A stretch of DNA of 51,182 bases. It comes from Marinilabiliaceae bacterium. GTDB taxonomy: Bacteria; Bacteroidota; Bacteroidia; Bacteroidales; Marinilabiliaceae. The stretch spans positions 1 through 51,182 of the forward strand of contig JAFGBR010000006.1 in assembly GCA_016933045.1 (NCBI GenBank), read 5' to 3'. Below, piece after piece: positions 18,196-26,490 of the stretch (positions are counted from its first letter, which is position 1; every line of letters starts with the position of its first letter). Both the position numbers and the translations under genes were made by a program. The notes beneath the pieces were generated by a model. The model had not been told where the DNA came from and did not search any database. It saw nothing but the letters and a program-made list of their open reading frames with translations.

Positions 18196-19380
18196 ATGAC
18201 GAATAATAAGATAAATATATCAAAAACCTTACCCGTTTTGTTTGGCTTTTTTGTGATGGGATTTTGCGATGTAGTAGGTATTACAGCATCGCATGTTAAA
18301 GAGGATTTGCTGAATGGTTTCAGTCCTGAATTCAGAGATACTCTTTCGAACATGATTCCTGTCGCATTGTTTTTAATGTTCCTGATTTTTTCGGTTCCTA
18401 CTGGTATATTAATGAACCGTATCGGACGTAAAAAAACAGTTTTACTGAGTAATGCTATTACCATTGTAGCCATGTTTATGCCGCTGATAGAGTATTCATT
18501 TATAATGACATTATTAGCATTCGCACTTTTAGGTGTCGCAAATACAATTTTACAGGTTTCACTCAATCCATTATTAACCAATGTGGTAAAAGGTGACCAG
18601 CTTACAAGCAGCTTGACCGCCGGTCAATTTGTAAAAGCCATCTCATCGTTTAGCGCCCCTTTTATTGCAGCTTTTGCAGGCGGAATGTTGAGCAACTGGC
18701 AATATATTTTTCCTATATATGCTCTAGTAACTGTTCTTTCTACAGTTTGGCTAATGGCAACACCAATAGAAGAAGATGCTGTTGAAAATACCTCAACTTC
18801 ATTCGCACAAGTATTTGGAATTTTGAAAGATAAAACCATATTGATGTTGTTTCTGGGTATTCTTTTTGTTGTTGGTGTAGATGTGGGATTAAATACTGCT
18901 GCCCCTAAAATATTAATGGAACGATGCGGCCTTAACTCCATTGAAGCGGGATACGGACCGGGTGTTTACTTTGCAATGCGTACATTAGGTGCTTTTCTGG
19001 GAGCATTCATCCTGGCTAAATTTTCATCATCTAATTTTTTTAAGCTCAATATGATTGTTGCAGTTATTGCTCTAATTACATTGATGTTTGTTGGTGAAAA
19101 GTATTTCATTTTTACCCTGTATGGTATCATTGGTTTTACTATTGCCAACATCTTTCCAATCATTTTTGGAATGGCTATTCAAGCTCATCCCGACAAGGGG
19201 AATGAGATATCCGGATTGATGATAACAGGCGTTTTTGGTGGTGCCGTTATCCCATTTTTCATGGGCATTCTTTCCGACGCTATGAAATCACAAACAGGTG
19301 CTATTTTGGTTATACTGTTTAGCGCAGTTTACTTGTTGCTGCTATCATTATTTAAAAAATATACTGCTACAAATAAGTGA
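18196..19380 (+). CDS. MFS sugar permease (FucP-like)
   Basis: A 394-aa protein with about twelve hydrophobic helices. The family signature between helices 2 and 3 is visible as GILMNRIGRKKTVLLS. The opening segment LFGFFVMGFCDVVGI resembles fucose/hexose:H+ symporters of the FucP group. It probably imports the monosaccharide or small oligosaccharide released by the cluster's enzymes across the inner membrane. It is translationally close to the ROK kinase (32-nt gap) and ends convergently with the GH97 gene, with 104 nt between them and no obvious terminator. The exact substrate cannot be read from the sequence. Confidence 0.87.
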   Translation: MTNNKINISKTLPVLFGFFVMGFCDVVGITASHVKEDLLNGFSPEFRDTLSNMIPVALFLMFLIFSVPTGILMNRIGRKKTVLLSNAITIVAMFMPLIEYSFIMTLLAFALLGVANTILQVSLNPLLTNVVKGDQLTSSLTAGQFVKAISSFSAPFIAAFAGGMLSNWQYIFPIYALVTVLSTVWLMATPIEEDAVENTSTSFAQVFGILKDKTILMLFLGILFVVGVDVGLNTAAPKILMERCGLNSIEAGYGPGVYFAMRTLGAFLGAFILAKFSSSNFFKLNMIVAVIALITLMFVGEKYFIFTLYGIIGFTIANIFPIIFGMAIQAHPDKGNEISGLMITGVFGGAVIPFFMGILSDAMKSQTGAILVILFSAVYLLLLSLFKKYTATNK

Positions 19381-19484
19381 TTGAAAAAATATCTAAACTA
19401 TGATTATATTATTATTTATAACAAAATGAAAAAATCAGGTCGGAACGTAACTTCTACTTATCTGTATTTTGAGGTAAAAACCAA

Positions 19485-21422
19485 CTAATCTGTTAAAATT
19501 ACACCACCATTAGACTCAATAACTAATTCAACTAATCCATTTTTTCTAACCTTAACACGATTGGAGTACGGTTGTTTTTCGTTATCGGCAAAAATGGTTA
19601 CTTCTTTTCCGGCAAACATTGGTAAATTAACTTTTAATTTCACACTCTCATTTTTAGCATTAACACCAACCACATACCATGTTTTATCATTTCGTCGAGC
19701 CAAAACACAGTATTTCCCCGGATATCCCTCAACAAAAAGTGTCTCATCCCATGTTGTTGGTACATTTTTCATAAAATCTATTTCAAATGCAGGAACATCT
19801 TTAAGATTATTAGGAGCAATAGCAAACATTTGAACTGGGTTTTGAAATAAAATTGCGGTTGCCAGTTGAAAAACATCTGAAGTACGACGTATACTTCCTC
19901 CATTATTATTCCTGTTATGTCGTTTATTTAGCAAAACAGGACCAAACTCCATACTACCAACCGCATTTCGTATAAACGGGTGCAGACAGGCATTATAAGC
20001 CTCCTTGTCGTTTGCATGTTGGGTAAAAATAAGATTCTCCGATGCTAAAACAGCCTCACTACCTACATAGTTAGGATACATTCGTTCCCATCCACGAGGA
20101 AGTGTACATCCATGAAAAATAATCATTAATCCATATTCATTAGCATCCGATAAAATATCTTCGTATAACCTTATAGTTTCTTGCTTATCACCTCCAAAAA
20201 AATCGACCTTTAACCCCTTTACTCCCATTTCTTTCAACCACTTCATCTCTTTTTTCCGAGCAATTGAATTATCCATTTTATGCTTTGGCCCCTGTGGTGC
20301 ATTATTCCAATAGCCGTTAGAATTATACCACAAAAAAACATCTACTCCCTTCGACTGCGAGTAACGAATCAATTCTGGCATTCTTTCATATCCTACCTGG
20401 GTATCCCATAGCGCATCCATTAAAATATATTCGTAACCCATTTGAGCTGCTAAATCAATATATGCAACCTGATCATTATAATTCATACTCCAATCCTGCC
20501 ACATAATCCAACTCCAGGTTGAACGTCCATATTTATAAACTTGCGATGGCTCATACAATGGTTTTACTAAATCGAAAGGAATGGTTGTTTCTACAATTGG
20601 TTTCAAATCAGAACCCACAGTTATTGTTCTCCACGGAGTTTGTGCAGGTAATGAAACCACCGGGTTTGAATTGCCAACACCCATATTTTCATCTTCATGC
20701 GGAAATGCAACTGTATATATTCCATCTTTAGTTCCATCACTTAAATGCGAAGCACAATATCTACTGTCAACACCTGTTTCAGAAACTAAAATCCATCCAT
20801 AATCTCCAATTCGAAACAAACATGGAAAAGTATAACCTAAACCATATTTCGAGGGAGTTCCCAATGCCTGATCCGGCACATACTCTTCCTCATAACTGGG
20901 TTTTGTTTTTTTCCATCCTATTTGAGGTGTTGCCTGTGGCGATAAAAATGAGGTTGCATTTTCAGGAAAATTAAATCCACTCAACTCTCTTTCAACAACA
21001 CAAGATGCTGTTTCGCCCTGCATTGGCAAACGATAACTATAAGCAATATCGTTATCACTAATCCTAAAAACTACTTCAATTATTCCTTTTTTGCTGTTCG
21101 ACAATGTCATAATAAACTCATTAGCTTCATAATGCGATGTCGATTCTTTTATTCTGTCAACACTATATATTTCTTCAATTTTATTTTCATTCGTTGATGT
21201 AATTTCTAATGCTGAACTATAATCACCAATACTGGTCAACAATCCCAAAGGTGAATCTTCAAGCATTAGTTTATCTTCGTATTTTACCGAATAAAATAGC
21301 TTTCCTCCATCATTATTTAAAAATACTTGCAACTTACTATCGGGACTTTTAATTTCATGTTGTTGTGAGAATACAAAAACTGTAACAAATAAAAAATAAA
21401 ATATAATTAATTGTGTTTTCAT
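19485..21422 (-). CDS. GH97 glycoside hydrolase, retaining alpha-galactosidase type
   Basis: A periplasmic enzyme with an 18-residue signal peptide (MKTQLIIFYFLFVTVFVFS), an N-terminal super-sandwich domain (SPDSKLQVFLNNDGG...LGL), a (beta/alpha)8 barrel (SWIMWQDWSMNY, YEYILMDALWD, VDVFLWYN, GVKGLKVDFFGGDKQ) and a C-terminal beta-sheet domain. The Asp in KVDFF (about residue 407) sits where retaining GH97 enzymes carry their nucleophile. Inverting SusB-type alpha-glucosidases lack it, so alpha-galactosidase-like activity is favoured. Its length of 645 aa is normal. It is transcribed alone on the minus strand, convergent with the MFS gene. Confidence 0.9.
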   Translation of the reverse strand: MKTQLIIFYFLFVTVFVFSQQHEIKSPDSKLQVFLNNDGGKLFYSVKYEDKLMLEDSPLGLLTSIGDYSSALEITSTNENKIEEIYSVDRIKESTSHYEANEFIMTLSNSKKGIIEVVFRISDNDIAYSYRLPMQGETASCVVERELSGFNFPENATSFLSPQATPQIGWKKTKPSYEEEYVPDQALGTPSKYGLGYTFPCLFRIGDYGWILVSETGVDSRYCASHLSDGTKDGIYTVAFPHEDENMGVGNSNPVVSLPAQTPWRTITVGSDLKPIVETTIPFDLVKPLYEPSQVYKYGRSTWSWIMWQDWSMNYNDQVAYIDLAAQMGYEYILMDALWDTQVGYERMPELIRYSQSKGVDVFLWYNSNGYWNNAPQGPKHKMDNSIARKKEMKWLKEMGVKGLKVDFFGGDKQETIRLYEDILSDANEYGLMIIFHGCTLPRGWERMYPNYVGSEAVLASENLIFTQHANDKEAYNACLHPFIRNAVGSMEFGPVLLNKRHNRNNNGGSIRRTSDVFQLATAILFQNPVQMFAIAPNNLKDVPAFEIDFMKNVPTTWDETLFVEGYPGKYCVLARRNDKTWYVVGVNAKNESVKLKVNLPMFAGKEVTIFADNEKQPYSNRVKVRKNGLVELVIESNGGVILTD

Positions 21423-21860
21423 CCGTGCTTATTTATTAGCGAATTAAACTCGTTTCATTATTAATAAAGTTTAATCATAATTACATTTTCAAAAATATGA
21501 TTTTAAAGCCAACAAACACTTTTTTTACACAAAAAAAAAGACTGTTTATATTTACTTTTCATCAGTAAATATTTTTAAAATTAAAGCCTGATAGCCTGCT
21601 ACGAAATTACGAAGGAACTCGCATTTAAATTTTAACGGTAAATTTTGAGTTTTACGAACATGCTCATTTCATGTAAATCTGATAACAAGAAGATTTTTAA
21701 ATTTCAAACAGATAAACAAGATATAAAAGAATTTATAAGTACTGGATGTATAATTATTCTGTTCTGCCTGTCTAACATATCCTTATATATTTTTGTCTTA
21801 ATAATAAATAGTTTATAACAATTATAAATAATCAATTTACGGTCATATAATTGGTTCATT
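21423..21860. other. Intergenic stretch upstream of GH97
   Basis: About 440 nt of AT-rich sequence with the GH97 promoter candidate at its left end. I see no ORF with coding character, no tRNA and no strong hairpin here. Confidence 0.5.
21490..21497 (-). promoter_or_regulatory. Candidate -7 box for the GH97 gene
   Basis: Read on the minus strand, this is TATTTTTG, an exact fit to TAnnTTTG. It lies 68 nt upstream of the GH97 start codon. A TTTG occurs further upstream but only 15 nt away, shorter than the usual spacing, so the promoter is tentative. Confidence 0.38.
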
Positions 21861-21864
21861 TTTT

Positions 21865-22115
21865 TATTTTTGATATATAAAATCAGAAAAAATGCACGGA
21901 TTATTTATCGTAAATATTATTTTTTCATTTTTTTCACAGTTACCAACTCTTAACTGTAATGAAATAATAATAAATGATAAAATAATTACAATCCAAATAA
22001 ATATAACAACATCAAGCACTAAACAAAGTGCCTGTAAAACAATCTGCTTTTGTACAAACGAGCCCTGCTCGAAAAAAAATATCAAATGCGATGGGATATC
22101 TCATCGCATTTTTGC
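21865..22115 (+). ncRNA. Candidate small transcript with its own promoter and terminator
   Basis: TATTTTTG at 21865-21872 fits the -7 consensus exactly, and an intrinsic-terminator-like hairpin (10-bp stem AAATGCGATG/CATCGCATTT at 22084-22111 followed by Ts) lies about 240 nt downstream. A second small stem, CGAGC/GCTCG, is at 22059-22071. The terminator falls inside a weak 111-aa ORF (21892-22227) that has a hydrophobic start and several Cys, so that ORF is unlikely to be fully transcribed as one gene. The region may encode a regulatory RNA, or the ORF may be a small secreted Cys-containing protein with an internal hairpin. No known RNA family was recognised. Confidence 0.3.
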
Positions 22116-22360
22116 TAATATTACATTGGAATTGTTTAATGCAAAACTTATTTCATTTCGAAATAATCCAACTAAAACAGATACTTTTTTCATATCAGAT
22201 TTATCACCCCCGAAAATCACTGTTTAAGTTTAAAATAACAATACAAAAAAACAATTCAATAATCACAATAATATAAATTCAAATTTTTTTGAACATGAAA
22301 TATCATTGTGTATTAAAAATATTAATGACAAATCAATTTTACAAATTATAATTTATAAAT

Positions 22361-22621
22361 ATGGAACAAGGATTAAGTAACGCATTAAATGTGCTGATTG
22401 TTGGAATGGCAACAGTCTTTATGATCCTTTGGCTTGTAGTAATTATTGGCAACCTAATTATACGTGTAACCAATAAATACTGGACCGATGAAGATCTGAA
22501 AAAATCAGCACCTAAAAGTAATCATCCTTCTGCATCAAAAGGAGCAGTTGCTGCAATTATTGCAGCAGTGGAAATAGTGACCAATGGCAGAGGAAAAGTA
22601 ACTAAAATAACAAAACAATAA
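22361..22621 (+). CDS. oadG: Oxaloacetate decarboxylase gamma subunit (OadG-like)
   Basis: An 86-aa membrane protein with one N-terminal TM helix (LNVLIVGMATVFMILWLVVIIGN), in which the family hallmark GMATVFMIL is clear. A short polar tail rich in Ala and Lys follows. In the Na+-pumping decarboxylase complex this subunit anchors the biotin-carrying alpha subunit to the beta subunit and helps assembly. It is the first gene of a three-gene operon, with 11 nt to the alpha gene. The usual C-terminal His/zinc-binding tail of enterobacterial OadG is not seen. Confidence 0.88.
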   Translation: MEQGLSNALNVLIVGMATVFMILWLVVIIGNLIIRVTNKYWTDEDLKKSAPKSNHPSASKGAVAAIIAAVEIVTNGRGKVTKITKQ

Positions 22622-22632
22622 TAGTAAAAATC

Positions 22633-24513
22633 ATGGCTAAAGAAATTAAGTTCAGTTTATTGTACCGCGACATGTGGCAATCATCAGGTAAATATGTACC
22701 ACGTGTCGATCAATTATTAAAAGTTGCCCCTGCCATAATAGACATGGGTTGTTTTGCTCGTGTTGAAACAAATGGTGGTGGTTTTGAACAAATAAATTTA
22801 TTATTTGGAGAAAACCCAAATATTGCAAACCGCAAATGGACTCAACCGTTTAACGATGCCGGTATTCAAACACACATGCTCGAAAGGGCATTAAATGGCA
22901 TTCGTATGAGCCCAGTTCCTGCTGATGTTCGAAAATTAATGTATAAAGTAAAAAAACTCCAAGGAACCGATATAGCACGCTCTTTTTGCGGTTTAAACGA
23001 TCCTCGCAACCTTGAAGGTTCAATAAAATATGCCAAAGAAGGCGGTATGATTTCACAGGCTGCCTTAAGTTTAACAATTTCAAAAGTTCACACTGTTGAA
23101 TATTATACCAATTTAGCCGACACTTTAATTGAAATGGGTGCCGATGAAATCTGCATCAAAGATATGGCCGGAATTGGCCGTCCGGCTTTCATTGGTAAAA
23201 TTGTTAAAAACATTAAGGATAAACATCCAAATATTCCTGTTGAATATCATGGTCATTCTGGTCCTGGTTTTTCAATGGCAACTATTTTAGAAGTTGCGCG
23301 CGCCGGTGCCGAATATGTTGACGTAGCAATGGAACCTCTTTCGTGGGGAACTGGTCATGCTGATGTTTTGGCTGTACAAGGTATGCTTAAAGATGCAGGT
23401 TTTAAAGTTCCTGATATTAACATGAAAGCCTACATGGAAGTTAGAGCTCTTACACAGGAATTTATCGATGACTTTTTAGGTTACTATATCAACCCAAAAA
23501 ACCGATTGATGAATTCATTATTAATTGGTTCTGGTTTACCTGGTGGCATGATGGGTAGTTTGATGGCCGATTTGGAAAACAACCTATCAAGCTTAAACAA
23601 ATGGCTTAGCAAACGAGGTAAAAAAGAGTTAACACAAGATGATCTTCTAATCAAGCTATTTAACGAAGTTGAACATATTTGGCCTATGCTTGGATATCCT
23701 CCATTGGTTACTCCATTTAGTCAATATGTTAAAAACCTTGCGTTAATGAATGTTATCCAACTCGAAAAAGGAGGAGAACGCTGGTCAATGATTGCAGATA
23801 ATATTTGGGATATGATTATAGGTAAATCAGGTAAATTACCTGGCGAACTGGCTCCAGAAATTATCAAACTGGCAAAAGAACAAGGACACGAATTCTACAC
23901 CGGAAATCCACAAGATTTATATCCTGATAACCTTGACTCATTCCGCGAAGAGATGAAAAAAAATAACTGGGATTTTGGTCAGGACGATGAAGAACTATTC
24001 GAACTTGCTATGCACCCCGAGCAATATCGAGCATACAAATCAGGCAAAGCAAAAGCCGATTTCGAAGCCGAATTGGCCGAAAAAAGAGGCATTACTCAGG
24101 CTTCTGCAAATCAAACTTCATCAGCATCAGCATCACTGCCAACTTCTTTTGAACCAAAGAGTTTAAATATCGAGGTTAATGGCGAGAAATATGTCGTTAA
24201 TGTATCGTATGGAGATGTACAAACAGCAACATCTCAAACAAATGAATCATCACCAAAACCAGCACCTGTTGCTTCGGGAGATATGAAAGAGGTTACTGCT
24301 CCACTCGAGGGTAAATTCTTTTTAACAAAAGACTCAACCGAAAAAGCCATTAAAGAAGGGGATGTAATTAAAGAAGGAGACTTAATTGGGTACATCGAAT
24401 CGATGAAAACATACAACGCAATCTCATCTGATAAAGCTGGAACAGTTGTTGAAGTATGTTTTAGTAATGGCGCTGCAGTTGAAGAAGATGATGTTCTAAT
24501 TAAACTACAATAA
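22633..24513 (+). CDS. oadA: Biotin-dependent oxaloacetate decarboxylase alpha subunit (OadA-like, Bacteroidota type)
   Basis: Carboxyltransferase domain (residues 1 to about 460), linker, and C-terminal biotinyl domain (about 555-626). Conserved features are the metal/substrate block YRDMWQSSGK, the carboxylated-lysine segment ICIKDMAG and the metal-binding EYHGHSGPG. The biotin site reads IESMKTYN, so the biotinylated Lys lies in ESMK and not the common AMKM. The first block also has Trp where Klebsiella OadA has His (RDAHQS). Both variations match the Bacteroidota branch as I recall it. It transfers CO2 from oxaloacetate to biotin, coupling to Na+ export via OadB. It lies in an operon with oadG (11-nt gap) and oadB (4-nt gap). 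Confidence 0.88.
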   Translation: MAKEIKFSLLYRDMWQSSGKYVPRVDQLLKVAPAIIDMGCFARVETNGGGFEQINLLFGENPNIANRKWTQPFNDAGIQTHMLERALNGIRMSPVPADVRKLMYKVKKLQGTDIARSFCGLNDPRNLEGSIKYAKEGGMISQAALSLTISKVHTVEYYTNLADTLIEMGADEICIKDMAGIGRPAFIGKIVKNIKDKHPNIPVEYHGHSGPGFSMATILEVARAGAEYVDVAMEPLSWGTGHADVLAVQGMLKDAGFKVPDINMKAYMEVRALTQEFIDDFLGYYINPKNRLMNSLLIGSGLPGGMMGSLMADLENNLSSLNKWLSKRGKKELTQDDLLIKLFNEVEHIWPMLGYPPLVTPFSQYVKNLALMNVIQLEKGGERWSMIADNIWDMIIGKSGKLPGELAPEIIKLAKEQGHEFYTGNPQDLYPDNLDSFREEMKKNNWDFGQDDEELFELAMHPEQYRAYKSGKAKADFEAELAEKRGITQASANQTSSASASLPTSFEPKSLNIEVNGEKYVVNVSYGDVQTATSQTNESSPKPAPVASGDMKEVTAPLEGKFFLTKDSTEKAIKEGDVIKEGDLIGYIESMKTYNAISSDKAGTVVEVCFSNGAAVEEDDVLIKLQ

Positions 24514-24517
24514 GAAC

Positions 24518-25726
24518 ATGGATATATTTTCGAAATTATTTGAGATGACTGCTTTTGGAATTGTTACATACAAAACTGTCATCATGTGGGCAATTGCCTT
24601 TTTGTTACTCTTTTTGGGTATCAAAAAAAAATATGAACCATTATTATTAGTGCCTATTGGTTTTGGCGTTTTACTGGCAAACTTTCCCGGTGCTGATATG
24701 GGAATTGTTGCTGCCGAAAACATAGAACTGCCCGATGGTCATTACAAAAACCTTTTTGAAATTGCTCACGATTATGGCATTTTAAATTATTTGTATTATG
24801 CATTAATAAAAACCGGTTTTCTTCCTCCCATTATTTTTATGGGTGTTGGAGCATTAACCGATTTTGGACCAATGCTTCGTAATTTAAAACTTGCCTTTTT
24901 TGGTGCAGCAGCCCAAATAGGAATTTTTTCTGTATTAATTGTTTCTATGTTACTTGGGTTTACCATAAACGAAGCTGCCTCATTAGGCATAATTGGAGGT
25001 GCCGACGGCCCAACTGCCATTTATACTACTATTATACTTGCTCCTCATTTACTTGGACCTATAGCAATTGCAGCATATTCGTACATGGCACTTGTTCCTG
25101 TCATTATTCCATTGGTTGCTAACTTGTTAATGACCAAAAAAGAGTTTAAAATTAACATGAAACAAATGGATAAACTCTATCCACCAAAGCATCAGATTAA
25201 AAACATTAAAACAGTAAAAATTGTATTCCCAATTGTATTAGGTACGGTGGTTGCAATATTTGTACCTTCATCGGTTCCTTTATTAGGCATGCTACTATTT
25301 GGTAATTTGGTTAAAGAAATTGGATCTTCTACAAGCCGATTGGCCGAAGCTGCCAATGGACCAATTATGAATACAGCAACCATTTTCTTAGGACTGTCAG
25401 TTGGTGCAACCATGACATCAGAAGTATTTCTGTCACCAAAAACACTTGGCATTGTTGTAGGTGGTTTTATCGCCTTTGCAATTTCAATTGCTGGCGGTAT
25501 TGTTGCAGTTAAAGTATATAACCTGTTTGCTAAGAAAAAAATAAACCCACTTGTTGGAGCTACTGGTTTAAGTGCTGTACCAATGGCATCAAGGGTTGCA
25601 AACGAAGTTGCATTAAAACACGATTCAAACAACCACATACTACAATATTGTATGGCTAGTAATATTTCAGGTGTAATAGGATCGGCCGTTGCTGCGGGGG
25701 TTCTTATTTCATTAATTGGAGGATAA
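24518..25726 (+). CDS. oadB: Na+-translocating decarboxylase beta subunit
   Basis: A 402-aa polytopic membrane protein that decarboxylates carboxybiotin and pumps Na+ outward. The key motif GGADGPTAIYT (Asp essential for Na+ transport in OadB/GcdB/MmdB) is present, as are NTATIFLGLSVGATMTSE and GLSAVPMASRVANEVA. It follows oadA by 4 nt and is closed by a clear terminator at 25750. The beta subunit alone cannot distinguish oxaloacetate, methylmalonyl-CoA or glutaconyl-CoA pumps; the neighbouring alpha subunit favours oxaloacetate. Confidence 0.92.
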   Translation: MDIFSKLFEMTAFGIVTYKTVIMWAIAFLLLFLGIKKKYEPLLLVPIGFGVLLANFPGADMGIVAAENIELPDGHYKNLFEIAHDYGILNYLYYALIKTGFLPPIIFMGVGALTDFGPMLRNLKLAFFGAAAQIGIFSVLIVSMLLGFTINEAASLGIIGGADGPTAIYTTIILAPHLLGPIAIAAYSYMALVPVIIPLVANLLMTKKEFKINMKQMDKLYPPKHQIKNIKTVKIVFPIVLGTVVAIFVPSSVPLLGMLLFGNLVKEIGSSTSRLAEAANGPIMNTATIFLGLSVGATMTSEVFLSPKTLGIVVGGFIAFAISIAGGIVAVKVYNLFAKKKINPLVGATGLSAVPMASRVANEVALKHDSNNHILQYCMASNISGVIGSAVAAGVLISLIGG

Positions 25727-25749
25727 ATAACTAATAATGATTAATAAAA

Positions 25750-25780
25750 ATAAAGGCTGATCTATTCGATCAGCCTTTAT
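25750..25780 (+). terminator. Intrinsic terminator of the oad operon
   Basis: A perfect 13-bp stem, ATAAAGGCTGATC and its complement, with loop TATTC. It begins 24 nt after the oadB stop. The stem is symmetrical, but only a short A/T tract follows. Confidence 0.8.
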
Positions 25781-25897
25781 TGCATAAAAAATTCACCAAA
25801 CACCCGTTCAATTTACAATTTATTTAAAATCTGATAAACATATACAGGTATTAATTCAATAATATTTTTAATTTTACCTAACATAAATCAAAATGTT

Positions 25898-26479
25898 ATG
25901 CTTACAATCTCTTCATGGTGGTCATCCATTACAATAACCGAACAAGTTCTATGGATTATAGCCTTAAGTGCTACTAGTATTTTGATAATACAAATTATTT
26001 TAATGTTTTTAGGAGGTGATATTACCGATATGGATGCGGGAGGTGATGCCGATGTAGCAATCGATTCCGATACCGGAATTGACTTCCAGTTTTTATCTCT
26101 TAAAAACTTCATGGCATTCTTTGCCATGTTTAGCTGGACTGCCATAATATGCATTAAATCAGACATGCCATTTATTTGGACAAGCTTAATATCGCTTATT
26201 GTTGGGTTATTAACAATGTTAATAATGGCTTCGATAATGTACGGGTTACACAAATTAAGTGAAGATGGCAGTATACAATACAATGAAGCTGTAAAAAAGA
26301 TTGGTACAGTCTATCTGACTATCCCCCCAAAGAGAAAAGGTCAGGGACAAATACAAATTAATCTTAATGGATTAAGAACCCTTAACGCCATTACTGACAA
26401 TGAAATAGAAATAAAAACCGGTCAACTTATTGAAGTAACAGACGTTGATGGTGATATATTAATAGTTAAACCCCAATAA
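25898..26479 (+). CDS. NfeD-like membrane protein, flotillin partner
   Basis: The 193-aa protein has two or more hydrophobic segments (IIALSATSILIIQIILMFLGG; MPFIWTSLISLIVGLLTMLIMASI) flanking an acidic loop, then a C-terminal OB-fold-like region (KKIGTVYLTIPP...EIEIKTGQLIEVTDVDGDILIVKP). That order fits the truncated NfeD/YqfB-type proteins encoded next to flotillins. The flotillin gene starts 11 nt downstream, so the two form an operon, presumably assembling a membrane microdomain scaffold. Confidence 0.75.
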   Translation: MLTISSWWSSITITEQVLWIIALSATSILIIQIILMFLGGDITDMDAGGDADVAIDSDTGIDFQFLSLKNFMAFFAMFSWTAIICIKSDMPFIWTSLISLIVGLLTMLIMASIMYGLHKLSEDGSIQYNEAVKKIGTVYLTIPPKRKGQGQIQINLNGLRTLNAITDNEIEIKTGQLIEVTDVDGDILIVKPQ

Positions 26480-26490
26480 CAAATCAATTT

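Noticed and set aside
3937-21422. Canonical SusC/SusD polysaccharide-utilisation locus
   Set aside because: No TonB-dependent receptor or SusD-like lipoprotein gene is present anywhere in the window.
22028-22276. 82-aa ORF upstream of oadG
   Set aside because: It overlaps another weak ORF and a terminator hairpin, is low-complexity and shows no domain character.
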